A DNA stretch of 64,000 bases from Siphonodentalium dalli. Its lineage: Eukaryota; Mollusca; Scaphopoda; Gadilida; Siphonodentaliidae. The notes under the pieces are model-generated. The model worked only from the letters and a program-made list of their open reading frames with translations, was not told the origin of the DNA and did not search any database. The position numbers were made by a program, and so were the translations under genes. This document shows positions 38,180 to 49,950 of the stretch, in pieces (the stretch's first letter is position 1; every line of letters begins with the position of its first letter). The stretch is taken from contig CP136065.1 in NCBI GenBank assembly GCA_032622095.1, positions 63,903,094-63,967,093 of the forward strand. The letters run 5' to 3'.

Positions 38180-39425
38180 GACATCACATTGAAAATGTTC
38201 AGATAATAAGTTCAACAAAGGGTTAATTAATTGAAATTCAAGAGTGTCACCGGTAGTAGATTAAAAAATGCTTTTTATGTATTCAGGGTTTTGAATTTTT
38301 TTTTTACGAAAGATATTTTAAGTGATATTTAGATCATAGGCTATGAAATAACTCGTTTGGGACAAAAAGTGCCAACTGAAAGACGCTATCTGGTTTGAGA
38401 TTGCATTCTCTATCAATTTGTTTCATACTGTTTCAATGCTTTAGTGCAATAATGAGTGTCTTAATTTTTCAATAAATAATGACATTCTTTGGTATTTATA
38501 GGTCTAGTTTATATAAGAAATGACTGGAAGGTCCAATAGGGGTCATTGGATTTAGCCCGGCAGAGTAATAATATAACTGTGTGAATCCCAAAGAGAATTT
38601 GTTTAGTTACACTGCCATTCATAACCAATGATACCAGTCGATCTTAGTCATTCCTTATAATCATATACCAGTACATTAATAGAACATTAATAACATGAAC
38701 AACTTTTCAAAACTATCAAAACAATTGTTAATACCATTGTTAATCAAATGACAACACAGTCTCATGTGTAGGTGACGTAGGTGGTTCATCACATTTTGTG
38801 CAGTGGAGGCTGCAGTTATTGCTTGATAAACATTGGAAATGTTCGTGTTAACCCCGTGGTGATCAGGGATCAGTCTAAGATGTTTCATTCAATTGGGAAA
38901 AGTCACTTCTCCCCATTTGGTTATTAGGGAGTAGTGGACTGTTATCAGGGAGAAGTAACATAGTTGAAGTTCAATTTACACCCCCATCATCACCCTTCTA
39001 TGATCCAATAAGTATTATGCAACAGAAGAGCCCATTTATCAAATCATTAGAGAGTAATAACACCATTATAATCAGTAAATATAATTAAAATATGCCACTG
39101 GGACATATGCATACTGAAAAATGAGAGAGAAGTCACTTCTCCCTGGGACAAAAAAAGGGAGAAGTGGCGCATTTTGGGGAGATAATGTCTCCCCCAAGTC
39201 GCCCTCTAGGCTGGTCCAGTGGTGGTAATAACGGGTGATTTGTACTGATGATTGTTACACGTGCTAAATGTGAGAATTCAGAGGGTGTGTGATTACATGT
39301 ATATCTCACACTTGGTCTTCAACAGCATTCTCAAACAAAGCAAAAAAACAGAAATAAGATGTTGTATAATGTTGTTTTAACTGGAGGTCTGGAACCCTGA
39401 ATACGTCTTTAAGCCACACAATGTT

Positions 39426-39690
39426 TTAACCCTTCCATGACTGGAGCTTCCTGAAAATTTGCGAAAACCCTGTGCCAATGTATTCTCTTATATATGCGAG
39501 TCTCACGTAGGGAGCCTCGTATATATAAGAGAATGAGTTGGCCAAACAATATTTACGTTGACTTTGTAAGCCAGTGCATTCTCTTATATATATGTGATGC
39601 TCCCTATGAGAGACACGCATATATAAGAGAATGCACTGGTGCAGGATCTTTTATGCTGCACCAGCGCAGCTCCCATCATGAAAGGGTTAA
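39426..39690. mobile_element. MITE-B, unit 3
   Basis: Array counterpart of 1897-2161, in unit 3. Confidence 0.87.
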
Positions 39691-41024
39691 AGATTATATG
39701 TTGATTAGCTTAACATAAATATGACTTCTAATATAAGGCAACAGCACTTTTATAGCCTGGTTAACAGAACCCCTCCTACAACTTTTTCCTCAATATTGTA
39801 AACAAAAAAAATATAACATTTCTATATTATTGGTTTGTGTTCATGCTGGTTAAAATATGAAGTATGTTGTGACTGGTGAAGAAAATATCTGATAGCAGTC
39901 TCTTTTTTGCGTTCACCTTTTTTATTATTCATACAGTTTTATGGGAAGACATACTTCAATTCTTTTTATAATTTGAGTAAAACTTTTTGTATTGAAAAAT
40001 CTTCTGAAATTCATGAATAATTTCAACTCAAATGTTCGTAAACCAGACTATTTTATTGTTGTGGCCTAATTTAAAAATAATGTGCAAGTTTGAATCTGAA
40101 ATATATTGATATATTCTGTTTCCTTATTAATTTATTGTCACGATATGAAGATTTTCAAAATGAAAAAAAATGTGTTATTTTTTACATAAAATAGTGCTTC
40201 AGATTCTCTGTTCATATTTTTTCTGGGGAGTTCTCATTCACTATCAAGATGGATTATCTCTTCATATAACAAATTTGAAATAGTTTCGTGGGTATAAAAT
40301 AATAAATAAGAATTGAAGACCCCTATCTGGAAATGCTCCATCAATTATTATTGATTTTATTTCAAATATTTTATGATATAATGTGATCATTAAAATGGAC
40401 ACATATTTGTTCTATTTTTGGAACAGACCGTTCAGGCGATATCAGATTGCAATAGAGATTATTAGAGTGCTCCCCCATTGCTATGCACCAAACATCAAAT
40501 GTCTCAGATTGATTGTAATGTTATATTCTATATCCTACAGCCAACATTTTTCATTCCAATTGATCCCAAACTTCAAATCCTCCAATCAATAGAAAATCTT
40601 CTGACGTCTGCTTTAATTACCTGAACACCCCATCGGATGAATAATAAACGATTCCAATATATATACTTTCATAACCAATGGGGAATCGATTTAGCATAGA
40701 AAGGGTTGACCATTAAATTGAGGTGATCATTTTAGATTGTTTGGTTTTAAAAAGTCCCCGCTATTCTAAAAAGCAAATAAGGCCTTCCCGGTGTGAAAAC
40801 TATTAAAAGTCCGAAAACCATCACCATAAAATATTGAAAAATTAGATCAGGCCAGGCACATCCTGAATTCAAACTATTATAGTTATATTTAACTATTGTT
40901 AAGGTAGTCTAATTTGAATGTGCTAAATCAATCATTTCCCTCTCTTTGTGGAAACTATGGGGTCGCGTGCATACAGTAACCAAATTGTACTCCAAACAAC
41001 ATTACAGCAAATAAAGAGTCTCTC

Positions 41025-41383
41025 GCATAGCGGGCTAGCATCACCAAATTCACCCTCTGGGGACCTCATTATGCATGACCTCATCTGCTTTGGGAGACAT
41101 AGACTTCGATTGAAGTTCCCAAATGGTGAATATTGCGATGTACACCCATTGGGAACCTCGATTATGCAATGTTTCATCTGCCAATTCGGGGATATAGAGA
41201 AACTAAACTAAACAAGAAATAGAATCTATGTGAAGAAGTTTCTATAGAAATTTGATAATAAAGAAACTTTCCAGAGAAGATGAGGCCTGAGCATAATGAG
41301 GTCCCCAGAGGGTGAATTTGGTGATGCTAGCCCACTATGTGGGATAGCATCACTAAATTCACCCTCTGGGGACCTCATTCTGC
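41025..41383. mobile_element. MITE-E, unit 3
   Basis: Array counterpart of 3965-4327. Its right flank reads ggcacactaaactcagacttgg, closer to the full family end than in units 0-2. Confidence 0.82.
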
Positions 41384-41790
41384 AAATGAAAGGCACACTA
41401 AACTCAGACTTGGTCTACTGATAGAATTTGGTTTGCAACCTTAACTGGTTCACTGCTAAATATCCTACATACTCATATTTATTTCAACAAACAGAAAATT
41501 ATTGAATTTTATGCTCTGAGTATTGGCAATGTGTGTTGACAAAATGGCCGGCACTGTAACAGCAATATATATTTACATAACAATGGTTTCAACATACAAA
41601 CGTTTTTTTTGGAGAATTATCAATGATAAATGTGAAAAAAATATATTTCTCTGTTTCTGGTGATGTTTTACCCACTGCGAAGGGGTTATGACCCTTAAGT
41701 GCCATATTTATATTGTTTTAAGACATTGCACCGAGAGCAGAGGCTGTATGAACTGAACTAGATTTCAAGAATGAAGGAAATTCACAGCCA

Positions 41791-42191
41791 TTAACCCTTT
41801 ACCCAACAGAAGGGCCCTGTGCCAATGCATTCTCTTATATATGCGAGTCGACCATAGGTCGCCTCGCATATATAAGAGAATGCATTGGCTCAACACATTA
41901 AAAATTATAAAATTGTTAAAGAATGTAAGAAAAAAATGGTAAAAAGTGTTAAAAAAATATTTTTTTTAGGCCAATGCATTCTCTTATATATGCGAGGCGA
42001 CCTATGGTCGACTCGCATATATAAGAGAATGCATTGGCACAGGGCATAACTGTAACTATCACAATGTGATCAAGGAGCCGGTTCCAATGATATCCATATG
42101 TGTATGGTTCTATTGAGGCAGACCGAAGATATTTTAGGCTGTTGAATCTTTATTTGGCCGGTTTTGGCCGGTTTGTTGGGTAAAGGGTTAA
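41791..42191. mobile_element. MITE-A, unit 3
   Basis: Array counterpart of 4678-5077, with a few substitutions. TTAA ends are retained. Confidence 0.9.
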
Positions 42192-42503
42192 CTGGTTACA
42201 TTCATCTGTACATTCAAACATTACATACCTTTTATTGATGCTAACATGGACATGTTTGGTAATATATTATGATTGATGCCATGTTATCAGTGCTAGGAAG
42301 TTGATGCTTGGAAGGTGAGTTGCTCAGTGATTATTTTGGAATAAAGACATGCATTATTGAAAGCTTGTGTTATTATTTATAATCAATCCCTGTCACCTGT
42401 TTGCAGTCCAATGAAGCATATGAAAATCATGGTGTGAAACAAGACCCCACAAATATTATGGTTATACCCAGGCGTGAGAATATGGTACCGGACATTTACA
42501 GAA

Positions 42504-42808
42504 TGAGGTCCCCAGACGGTGATTTCAGTGATGCTCTAACCGGCACAGCGGGCTAGCATCACTAAATTCACCAGTAAAGAAATGTTTTATTTTCTTTTTT
42601 ACTTCAGTTTCTCTATATCCCCAAATTGGCCGACGACACATAATCGAGGTGCCCACATCACAATATTCACATATCTGGGAACTTAAATCAGAGTCACGGT
42701 CTCCCATAACTAGTAGATGAGGTCCCCAGGGGGTGAATTTAGTGATGCTAGCCCACTGCACTGTAGCATTAATAAATTCACCCTCTGGGGACCTCATTCT
42801 GCAAATGT
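42504..42808. mobile_element. MITE-E copies at the array end
   Basis: Starts cagaatgaggtccccagac, continues through an inverted interior (tttctctatatccccaaatt at 42608) and a ~90-bp hairpin (42718-42800). In units 0-2 only the part up to the junction is present (5385-5500 and equivalents), so unit 3 keeps the original right neighbour. Confidence 0.7.
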
Positions 42809-42829
42809 CACCATATTCTCAGAATAATG

Positions 42830-44019
42830 GGGGGGGGGGGTATACTGGATTGAGATGGTTCATCTGTCTGGCTTAGGGTCCTGTGAATTGGGGGGGGGGT
42901 TTACAGATAAATTAAATTGGGGGCGAATCGAATATATACATGAACCAAACCTTGGTATCAAAATAGCAGTTTCAGCAAACCTAATACCAGTTGTGTGAAC
43001 CTGGGAAATTTAATGCCCAAACCATCGAATAAAGACCAATCCATCAGTATTACTATGTGAATTCCGCCAAAAGGAGTATGCAATTACAAGAGTGTCGGAT
43101 GGATGATGGAATGTGTTGCAACATAAGAACCACTGGGATGTTTCAGCTACCAAAAAATCTTATCTTCAAGTTGATACAGTTTGTGTCGAAAATGATGAAC
43201 ATTTGTAAGTCTTGAGTACATTTCAAGAATGCCAAGACGAATATATCTCCAAGTCTGATTCATCATATTTGTTTGCATTTGTAACATATTTTCAATATTT
43301 CAATGACTCCCAATATTTGTATGAGAAATTCTTAATACACTAGATTATTGTCATGTCGTTAAGAGGTACATGTATGGTTCAAATCGTAACATTGCTGAAT
43401 GTTGCCTGCTGCTAAAATTCCTACAACCAATGTTCAATTCTGGCCCTAATGTTATTATTATATTTAAATACATTGGCCTATTGGCTAATGGAAATTGTTG
43501 ACGGACGTCTCCATACACGCACACATGGACGAAGGATACCAAGCCATGGCAATAGCTCAAAAAACTTTACAAGTAATGTTGAGCTAAAAAGTGCCGTTAT
43601 TTTTTCTAAAACTCATTTTCAAAGGTGGATCGGCTAATCTGAGTGATTTTAGAAAAAGCCAGTGTCTTTATGAAACATTCAAGAACATATATATTTTTGA
43701 AAACTTCAATAATGACTGCCTTGGTATTTGCAAAACAGCATGAATAGCCATCTTGATTATAGCCGATTTGCAACAAGTTATACAACCAGTAATAAAATAT
43801 TTTGCAACATAAAAGTTTGATACACATAATGCTTTTCCTGGATATATTCAGATTAACAGAACACTGCGATAAACAGAACTTAAGAAAACAATTGTCATAA
43901 CAGCATCAGTTTGCCCTAACAGCATCATAGCAAATCAGCAAGACCCACCAGCATGATAGCACATCATAAGGACCACTTAACCAGGAGTGATACTGCAGAT
44001 AAAAGGTCGCCGACATGTG
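42830..44019. other. Flank without recognised gene
   Basis: Single-copy AT-rich DNA just right of the array, starting with poly-G tracts at 42830 and 42890. Short open frames exist on both strands, but none has a recognisable domain or splice structure. Confidence 0.5.
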
Positions 44020-44465
44020 TCCCCCGGCCCCCCCCAAAATTCATCAGACCCATGAACAATTTCGAACGTGACCTATATCTTCATGTGGTTAATCCACATA
44101 CCACATTTAAGAACAATCAGATTACAAAAACTAATGTTATCATCCGGAAACCAAAATAATTGGCAAATTCTAATTCGACAACGATCATAACTCCGGCAAC
44201 AATGGGTGGACTGAACCCATATTTGAACTTGACCTCTATTTGGAGCTGATAACCTGACATAACCAAATTTGGTTCAGATCCAAGCACATAAACTAAAGTT
44301 GTCATCCAGAAACATCAAAGTGACAAAATTCAAAGTCGAAAAGGGGCCACAAGTCCAGCAAAAATGGGTGGACCAAACCCATACTCAAACTTGACCTGTA
44401 TTTTGAGCTGATAAACTCACATACCAAATTTGGTTTCAATCCGATACCCAAATGCAATATTTTCT
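44020..44465 (+). repeat. ~165-bp tandem repeat, about three diverged monomers
   Basis: acccat...aacttgacctctattt...accaaatttggttcagatcc recurs about every 165 bases (near 44049, 44216 and 44381). The layout (aactccg, then gaacttgacc, then ccaaatttggt) parallels the 161-bp monomer in the hAT element. A related single piece is at 48710-48805. Confidence 0.7.
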
Positions 44466-45036
44466 GCACAGACACCGGCTATTTTAATAGTCTCCAATTA
44501 CAAAATATTCGGGGAATAAAAATGAAGTGGATGTAGTTATATAGAGAGTAATCACTTCAATTCACATGATTGAACTGGTGACATGAAATAATGAGAGGTA
44601 GGGACGTACATTTACAAACACCAGAGCGCATTGTGCTAAAGTATTTTACAAAATAGTCCCTGCCTCGAATGAATTATTTCACGTCATCAGTTCAATCAAG
44701 AGATTATTCTGTTTATTATTTGCCACTATAAATATCTGGTTCACCAGAATTCTGAATAATACCGCCATTATAACCATGACGCATAAATTTCAATAGTGTG
44801 TATGAATACATAATGCGCTAGTTAAGGTGACTTAATTCACTAGAGAAATTATAATTTTTAATCACTCGAGAAATCAAGGCAAATCACACGTAGGCAATAC
44901 TAGGCATGTAATAAAATATCAGATCAATCTCAACCTATTTGATCTGATTTTCCATTTGCCTGCAGTTGATTCAGGTATGAAAGTTCCAATCCTTGGACAG
45001 GGACAATTGCATTAATGCAACAACCCCCATGTTAGA
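44466..45036. other. Intergenic, nothing recognised
   Basis: AT-rich sequence with a local inverted pair around 44590 and 44680 (gaaataatgagaggtaggga and tgcctcgaatgaattatttc) on either side of acattt/aaagta; no gene is recognised. Confidence 0.4.
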
Positions 45037-45184
45037 TTAACCATTTCTATACTAAACACCTATTGATGAGTTATGTACTTCTGTACTTGTATTATCTGTA
45101 CAACCCTCCAAATCAATAATGGACCATTCTGATGTACACTTTTTTAACTGTGTGGGAGAATCCATTTAGCATAGAAATGGTTAA
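45037..45184. mobile_element. MITE-C (TTAA)
   Basis: Ends TTAACCATTTCTATACTAAA and TTTAGCATAGAAATGGTTAA are nearly perfect inverses. First of three TTAA elements laid end to end, sharing target sites. Confidence 0.82.
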
Positions 45185-45432
45185 CCCTTTGATGACAAAA
45201 TATACTCATTGATGAGTAATTCACTTGGGGAATGTTCAGATAATAAGTTCATGAAACGGCCTAATGCTGTTTGTTGAACTTATTTTCTGACCATTCCCTC
45301 CAAATGCTTGAATTGGAATCCTTTGTCGTCTGCACTTGTATTATCATACGTCCCTCCAAATTAATATTAGACCATTCCAGTGTATACTTCTGTAACTGAG
45401 TGGGAAAATCCATTCAGAAATAAAATGGTTAG
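45181..45432. mobile_element. MITE-C relative (TTAA/TTAG)
   Basis: Starts TTAACCCTTTGATGACAAAA at the TTAA that ends the previous element and finishes cagaaataaaatggTTAG. Interior shows gttcagataataagttcatg and its inverse gaacttattttctgaccatt. Confidence 0.72.
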
Positions 45433-45613
45433 TTCATGACAGGACCTAAGCTGGTGCAGCATTAGAGATCATGTGCCAGTGCATTCTCTTCTATATGCAA
45501 GTCTTCCATAGAGAGCCTCACATATATAAGAGACTCGCATATATAACGGTAAGAGAATGCATTGGCACAGGGTTTTCGCCAAATTTCAGCAAGCTCCAGT
45601 CATGGAAGGTTAA
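45429..45613. mobile_element. MITE-B, inverted and rearranged
   Basis: Starts TTAGTTCATGACAGGACC and ends ctccagtcatggaaggTTAA, the inverse of the MITE-B left end. It contains one altered hairpin with an extra tataagagactcgcatatat segment. It ends 34 bases beyond the MRPS24 stop codon. Confidence 0.75.
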
Positions 45614-45647
45614 CCTGAGACAAGATTGTATGTAAAATATATTATCA

Positions 45648-45934
45648 TCATATATATTTGAAAGCTGTAGCACCTTTTTTCGTAGTTTGGATTTCCACTT
45701 TAACGGGACACTTAAAGAAATATGACAGGATCTCCTCTGTGTATCCCTGCAAAAAGTATATCTGTCTGGGCGATAACGTCGTGAAAATCATGCCAGTAAT
45801 CACTATCAAATTGTAGCGTCTTTTGATAACAACTGTTTGTGAGAAAAGACCATGCCATGTTCCATGCATGAATCGTCTGATGAACGTGTCCTCCAGTAAT
45901 ATTTCTGCTTGCCCTGGCTCATCTTTAAGATTAG
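45648..45934 (-). CDS. MRPS24: Mitochondrial ribosomal protein S24, last coding exon
   Basis: MRPS24 (uS3m family) is a component of the small subunit of the mitochondrial ribosome, encoded in the nucleus and imported. Read on the minus strand, this exon starts after the acceptor ttatcttttag (45936-45935) with CTAATCTTAAAG and ends at a TGA at 45650-45648. With the A carried from the upstream exon it reads TNLKDEPGQAEILLEDTFIR, RFMHGTW, LVITGMIF-like strands, then LSPRQIYFLQGYTEEILSYF, FKCPVKVEIQTTK and a C-terminal FKYI. These match the conserved C-terminal half of MRPS24 (FMxGTxxG, LSPxxYYFLxGYxExLLSYFxKCPVxxxxQT and a terminal YKY-like end). No frameshift is visible. Three TTAA MITEs lie directly downstream of the stop, the nearest ending 34 bases away, so they may be part of the 3' UTR. 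Confidence 0.93.
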
Positions 45935-46133
45935 CTAAAAGATAAGAAATAGAGGACATCTTAGTGTTTTATAGTGGATACCAAAAATGATCTCATGAGT
46001 GACCACTCATCACGTCTCGTCAGCTCTCGCGAATAACGTTAAGTTGTGCTGTGCTAAGCCAGTTAATTTTTTTTGTTTACAATAAATTGCTCAATCCGGG
46101 AGATTGCGATGGGCGTCCAGGAGTGCGGGAGAT

Positions 46134-46367
46134 ATGCCCTATCACTAACTCGTGGCCATTTTCGATCCACCAGGTCCGGTTCCATGGTTTTACTTAACTT
46201 TCCATATATGGAAGTCATGAATAATTCAAAAGCTCCATATATGGAAATGCTACTCCAAAACTTTGACCTGTAGCACTGAAACCACAGAACCGGGGCTGGA
46301 TGAATCTATGAAACCACGGAACCGGACCTGGTGGATCCAAAATGGCCACGAGTTAGTGATAGGGCAT
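46134..46367. mobile_element. Palindromic MITE in the MRPS24 intron
   Basis: A ~59-bp inverted repeat (atgccctatcactaactcgt...gaaccggacctggtgg and inverse) encloses two copies of catatatgga in inverse. It is flanked by ccgggag motifs. Non-coding. Confidence 0.75.
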
Positions 46368-46849
46368 ATTGGGCCCAAATCCGGGAGTCTCCCGCGGAAT
46401 CCGGGAGGGTTAACAACTTAACAGGTCTGGTGACCAGTGGAGTGACCGAGACAAAATGTCTATATTTTATTAGTTGATCTGTGTGTTTTGTGTGAGTTCT
46501 TCCCTCTCAATTGCTGGTTTGTTGCGAATCTATCACGAGTTTTAAATGCATACATGTGTTTTATTCTCGCCCCATCAATCAATGGCATAGAGAACATGTA
46601 CAGACAATATTGTCTAACAATACAGTAATTAACAGTTGAGTTTATATTTTATTAGAGTGTTCTCTTTAAGTCTTTCTACTACACAATAGATACATTTTGT
46701 CAGCTGCCTCAAAGTTGTTTCTAGGTATTCTTGAGCAGTATTCTAAATTTTGATACATCGTGTGGGCCCCTGTGCTAGGCTGTAGGCACTATATATGAAA
46801 CATACTCTCTCAGAATGAACTGCTTGACAAATGAATAAATAGAGAATAT

Positions 46850-46998
46850 CTAGTAATGTTTAGTGGCATACCGAAAATTATCTCATGAGTGACCTAGACA
46901 AATGTCTATATTTTGCGAATGGATTGCCATGAGCGAAAAATAAACATTTGTCATGGTCACGAATGAGATCATTTTCGGTATCCACTCAAAAATACTAG
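46850..46998. mobile_element. Short MITE with CTAG flanks
   Basis: Inverted ends ctagtaatgtttagtgg / ccactcaaaaatactag, then ataccgaaaattatctcatg / inverse. A related left end occurs at 45963-46004 (ttagtgttttatagtggata). Confidence 0.68.
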
Positions 46999-47085
46999 AT
47001 TTTATTTTTATTTTACGCGTATTGTGCATATACTCATTATAACTGGGTGACATTCAAACCTAATACTTCATAATATAATTAAACT

Positions 47086-47149
47086 ACCTTCTCTGGGTCA
47101 TATATCGTTGAGTCCGTTAGTATGTGACGATATGAGGCCCAGAGAAGGT
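47086..47149. other. 64-nt hairpin in the MRPS24 intron
   Basis: accttctctgggtcatatat pairs with tatgaggcccagagaaggt: a stem of ~22 bp with one small internal bulge and a ~18-nt loop. It has the size of a pre-miRNA but also of a degenerate MITE tip. Confidence 0.5.
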
Positions 47150-47478
47150 ATCGAGACTTGAATACTTATCTCGAGAACATACAAAGTGGTGATAATTATC
47201 TTACAATTCACCCAACAAGGCAACAACTATCGTCTAAAAGGTAGTATATTGTGAGAACTATGTCATTGCTCATATATAGATAACGCACAACACAGTTGAT
47301 TTTGTGATGGGTCAATATCAAGACATGTTGTTAACGATTAAGTGTGTCAAAACAGATCCGAATAATCTTATGATGACACGCACTATATCAAAACAATACT
47401 TTTTTGTGAAATTCAACCAAATTTATTCAGTGTTTTCGGCATTGTCATTACAAACGACTCAATTAAACGGATATAATA

Positions 47479-47957
47479 CAGCCCTGGGAATTAGCCTAGT
47501 CGATAGGCAATGCCTAGGTAAAAGCAGAGGCAAAATCGGTTTGCCTAGGCAATTATATTTCCTAGGTAAATCAAGTTCATTGGGTTACTAAATTTGATTT
47601 TTGTCTATCAGAAATAGAACCTCTTTAGCCAAAATGACTTCCTTCAATCACTCTTTACATATATTGTCCTACAGTTGTTTCCATGGCACTGGGAAATTAA
47701 CTAGCTACATGTACCGGTATAAGGACACTTGTTTTCAAGATGATTTTTGGATTTGTACATATATGTTGAGTACTAGTGGCATGGAAATAATGTTCCCCAA
47801 AATAACTAAGCATTTCAGGTTATTATTGAATCATATTGATTTGAGATGGCAATATTGTTGGAAAATTGCCTAGGTAAAATCTGTTTTTACCTAGGCCGAT
47901 TTCTTTCACCTAGGCAAATATATTGCCTAGGCAAATTTTCCTTAATTCCCAGGGCTG
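47479..47957. mobile_element. Foldback-type element with tctaggcaa-like repeats
   Basis: Ends CAGCCCTGGGAATTA and TAATTCCCAGGGCTG are perfect inverses, flanked by TAATA on both sides (47474-47478, 47958-47962). Subterminal short repeats (ttgcctaggtaaa and inverse) occur four or five times at each end. 479 bp, in the MRPS24 intron. The interior open frames are not recognisable. Confidence 0.8.
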
Positions 47958-48085
47958 TAATAGATGTTTTATCTAGATTTTGTGAAAATAATAGGACTAA
48001 TTATGCGGCCAATTTTCCGGGTTAATTGTATTTTGTATACAAAGAAGCAAGTCTCCCCACAGCTCTATAAAATAAATCATATTAT

Positions 48086-48969
48086 TTAAACCATTTTATA
48101 CTAAATACTCATTGACAAGTACCATAGTTCCCTCAGGAAATGTTCTGATAATAAGGCATTTGTTGAACTTATTATCTGAACATTTCCGACCAATGAAAAG
48201 GAATCAATCTGCATTTATATTATCACTAGCTCAAACAGGCTCCCTTTGGGAGCCTTTATTCAGTGTCGGAGGGGCCTGCGGCCCCTTTTGTGAATTATGG
48301 ATATATGGCACCTATGACAGGCAAATCCTACTCTTTTATAAATATAGATAATATTTATTATGCTACTTTAATATATCCCCGTGCAAATACATTCATATTG
48401 GACCTAAATATTGGACTTATTTGATTCTGGAATAAGACCATAGTGGACATATACCCGTTATTCCATTGGATGGCGTGGGCCACAGTGAAAACACATATGG
48501 TATATAGAGCGTATATCTGCTGCTGCAACATATCCTCATGAAAATAGGTTCATATTGGACCTAAATAAAACATAGGTTCATATTGGACCTAATAAACACA
48601 TAGGTTCATATTGGACTTATTTGATTCTGATATAGGCCCATAGTGAGCTTATTTTATTTTATGGTATTTATTTAATTAAATCAAAATTTCGAAAAGCTAT
48701 CGCCGTTATTATCTCCGCCAGAGTAACCCGAGTCACCATACCAAATTTGGTTGAAATCGGTCCAAGGGCCTCGGAGAAAAATCCAGACAGAAAGACCTTC
48801 TCCTAAGATTTTCCTAAGCTTGTCCTAAATTACTCTTTTAAAAACATGTATTTAGATTTCGCCTGTCTGTCATGACAGTGGTGTCTGCTCATATTTCCTG
48901 AATGATAGACCATTCCAATGTATACTTGCATAGCTGATGAGAGAGTCCATTCAGCAAAAGAAAGGTTAA
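48086..48969. repeat. MITE-C-like ends around short tandem repeats
   Basis: TTAAACCATTTTATACTAAA at 48086 resembles a MITE-C left end, and gtccattcagcaaaagaaaggTTAA at 48945-48969 a right end. Between them lie repeats of aggttcatattggacctaa (about 48390-48625) and a piece ccaaatttggttgaaatcgg (48742). Whether this is one expanded element or two fragments cannot be decided. Confidence 0.45.
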
Positions 48970-49028
48970 AATCTGCACTGAAAGCATGGAATGATGAAGT
49001 TCGAGCTGTTGTGCTTTCACACAAAAAG

Positions 49029-49462
49029 GCCTTGAAATAGTGTCTGTCATGTGCAGAATGAGGCCCTCATTCTGCTTAGGCCTCATCTTCTGGGAAGTAT
49101 TATAGTCTCAAATTAACATTGTTTTAGTTTCTTTTTCCCTTCTGTTCAGTTTCTATATCCCCCAATTTGCAGAAGATAAAATGTATAATTGAGGTGACTA
49201 ATGGGTGAACATCACCAACTTCAACTGGGGAACTTCAATCTGATCCTAGGCCTCCCATAGCAGTTGAAGCTAGGGCTGCCACGATTATTGATTTTTATAA
49301 TCGATTATCGGCCATTTGAGGCCTAAGCAGAATGAGGTTCCAAGTGGGTGAATTTGGTGATCCTACACCACTTTGCGGGATATATAGTATCACTAAATTC
49401 GCCCTCTGGTGACCTCATTCTGCAAATAACAGACACATTATTTCAAGACTTTCACACAAGAA
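49029..49462. mobile_element. MITE-E copy in the MRPS24 intron
   Basis: Outer ends gccttgaaatagtgtctgtcat and taacagacacattatttcaag, inner arms cagaatgagg.cctcattctg, interior marker tttctatatcccccaatttg. It contains an embedded agggctgccacgattattg, a hAT-like end. Confidence 0.7.
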
Positions 49463-49541
49463 GAGGTGTCGGGGTTCACGCCGTCAGTTGTCAAATTGGC
49501 CAATGACCAGAGTTTTTTTTTTATATGACCAAGCCTTGAAA

Positions 49542-49657
49542 TATGAATTCTCTTATAAATGCGAGGCTCCCTATAGGAGACTTGCACATATAAGAGAATG
49601 CATTGGCACAGGGTTTTCGCAAAAAAAGCAGGAATCTCCAGTCATGGAAGGGTTAAT
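49542..49657. mobile_element. MITE-B half, inverted
   Basis: One hairpin (gaattctcttataaatgcga...cacatataagagaatgcatt), then ggcacagggttttcgc and ctccagtcatggaagggTTAA, the inverse of the MITE-B left arm. The other end is missing. Confidence 0.72.
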
Positions 49658-49950
49658 ATTAGCCTTTTGATGACAATAAAATTATTATGCTAATCCGGAC
49701 AGATAATTGGATTGCTTGCGCAAAAATGCTGTTTTTTTGGGTTTAACTATCGATAAAATATATATTTCTTTTTACTATGTGGCTATTAGTATTACCTTAA
49801 ATACATGTACTTTACCACTAAATAGAACACTGACACTAAACATAAACATGTGCGAAGAATAATATTATCGGCACTGACCGCTGGTAGTTGCATTATACAC
49901 ATGTACTAATGTAGTAAATGTACTATAGATTTATCTGCAGAATTACTTAC

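Larger units (their letters stand above)
30213..42610 (+). repeat. Tandem array, unit 3 (rearranged, last unit)
   Basis: The last unit keeps the same order but differs structurally. It lacks the 1.2 kb segment at its start, has two private MITE-A insertions (30987 and 31949), a ~1.9 kb deletion at 32740-32750 (equivalent to ~8488-10398), a private CACTA-like insertion (34303-37861), a ~0.74 kb deletion of the 161-bp repeat near 38053, and no MITE-D (empty TTAA at 40803-40806). After 42610 homology to the other units stops. Around 40260-40600 it is clearly more diverged from its counterparts than elsewhere. Confidence 0.92.

Noticed and set aside
1-42610. The tandem units as a pure assembly artefact
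   Set aside because: Units carry private insertions with correct target duplications, private deletions and point differences, which a simple assembly loop would not produce. A partial artefact in the identical stretch 1-8190 cannot be excluded.
47304-47873. Two plus frames of 95 and 90 residues
   Set aside because: They run through the foldback element and its repeats; no domain.
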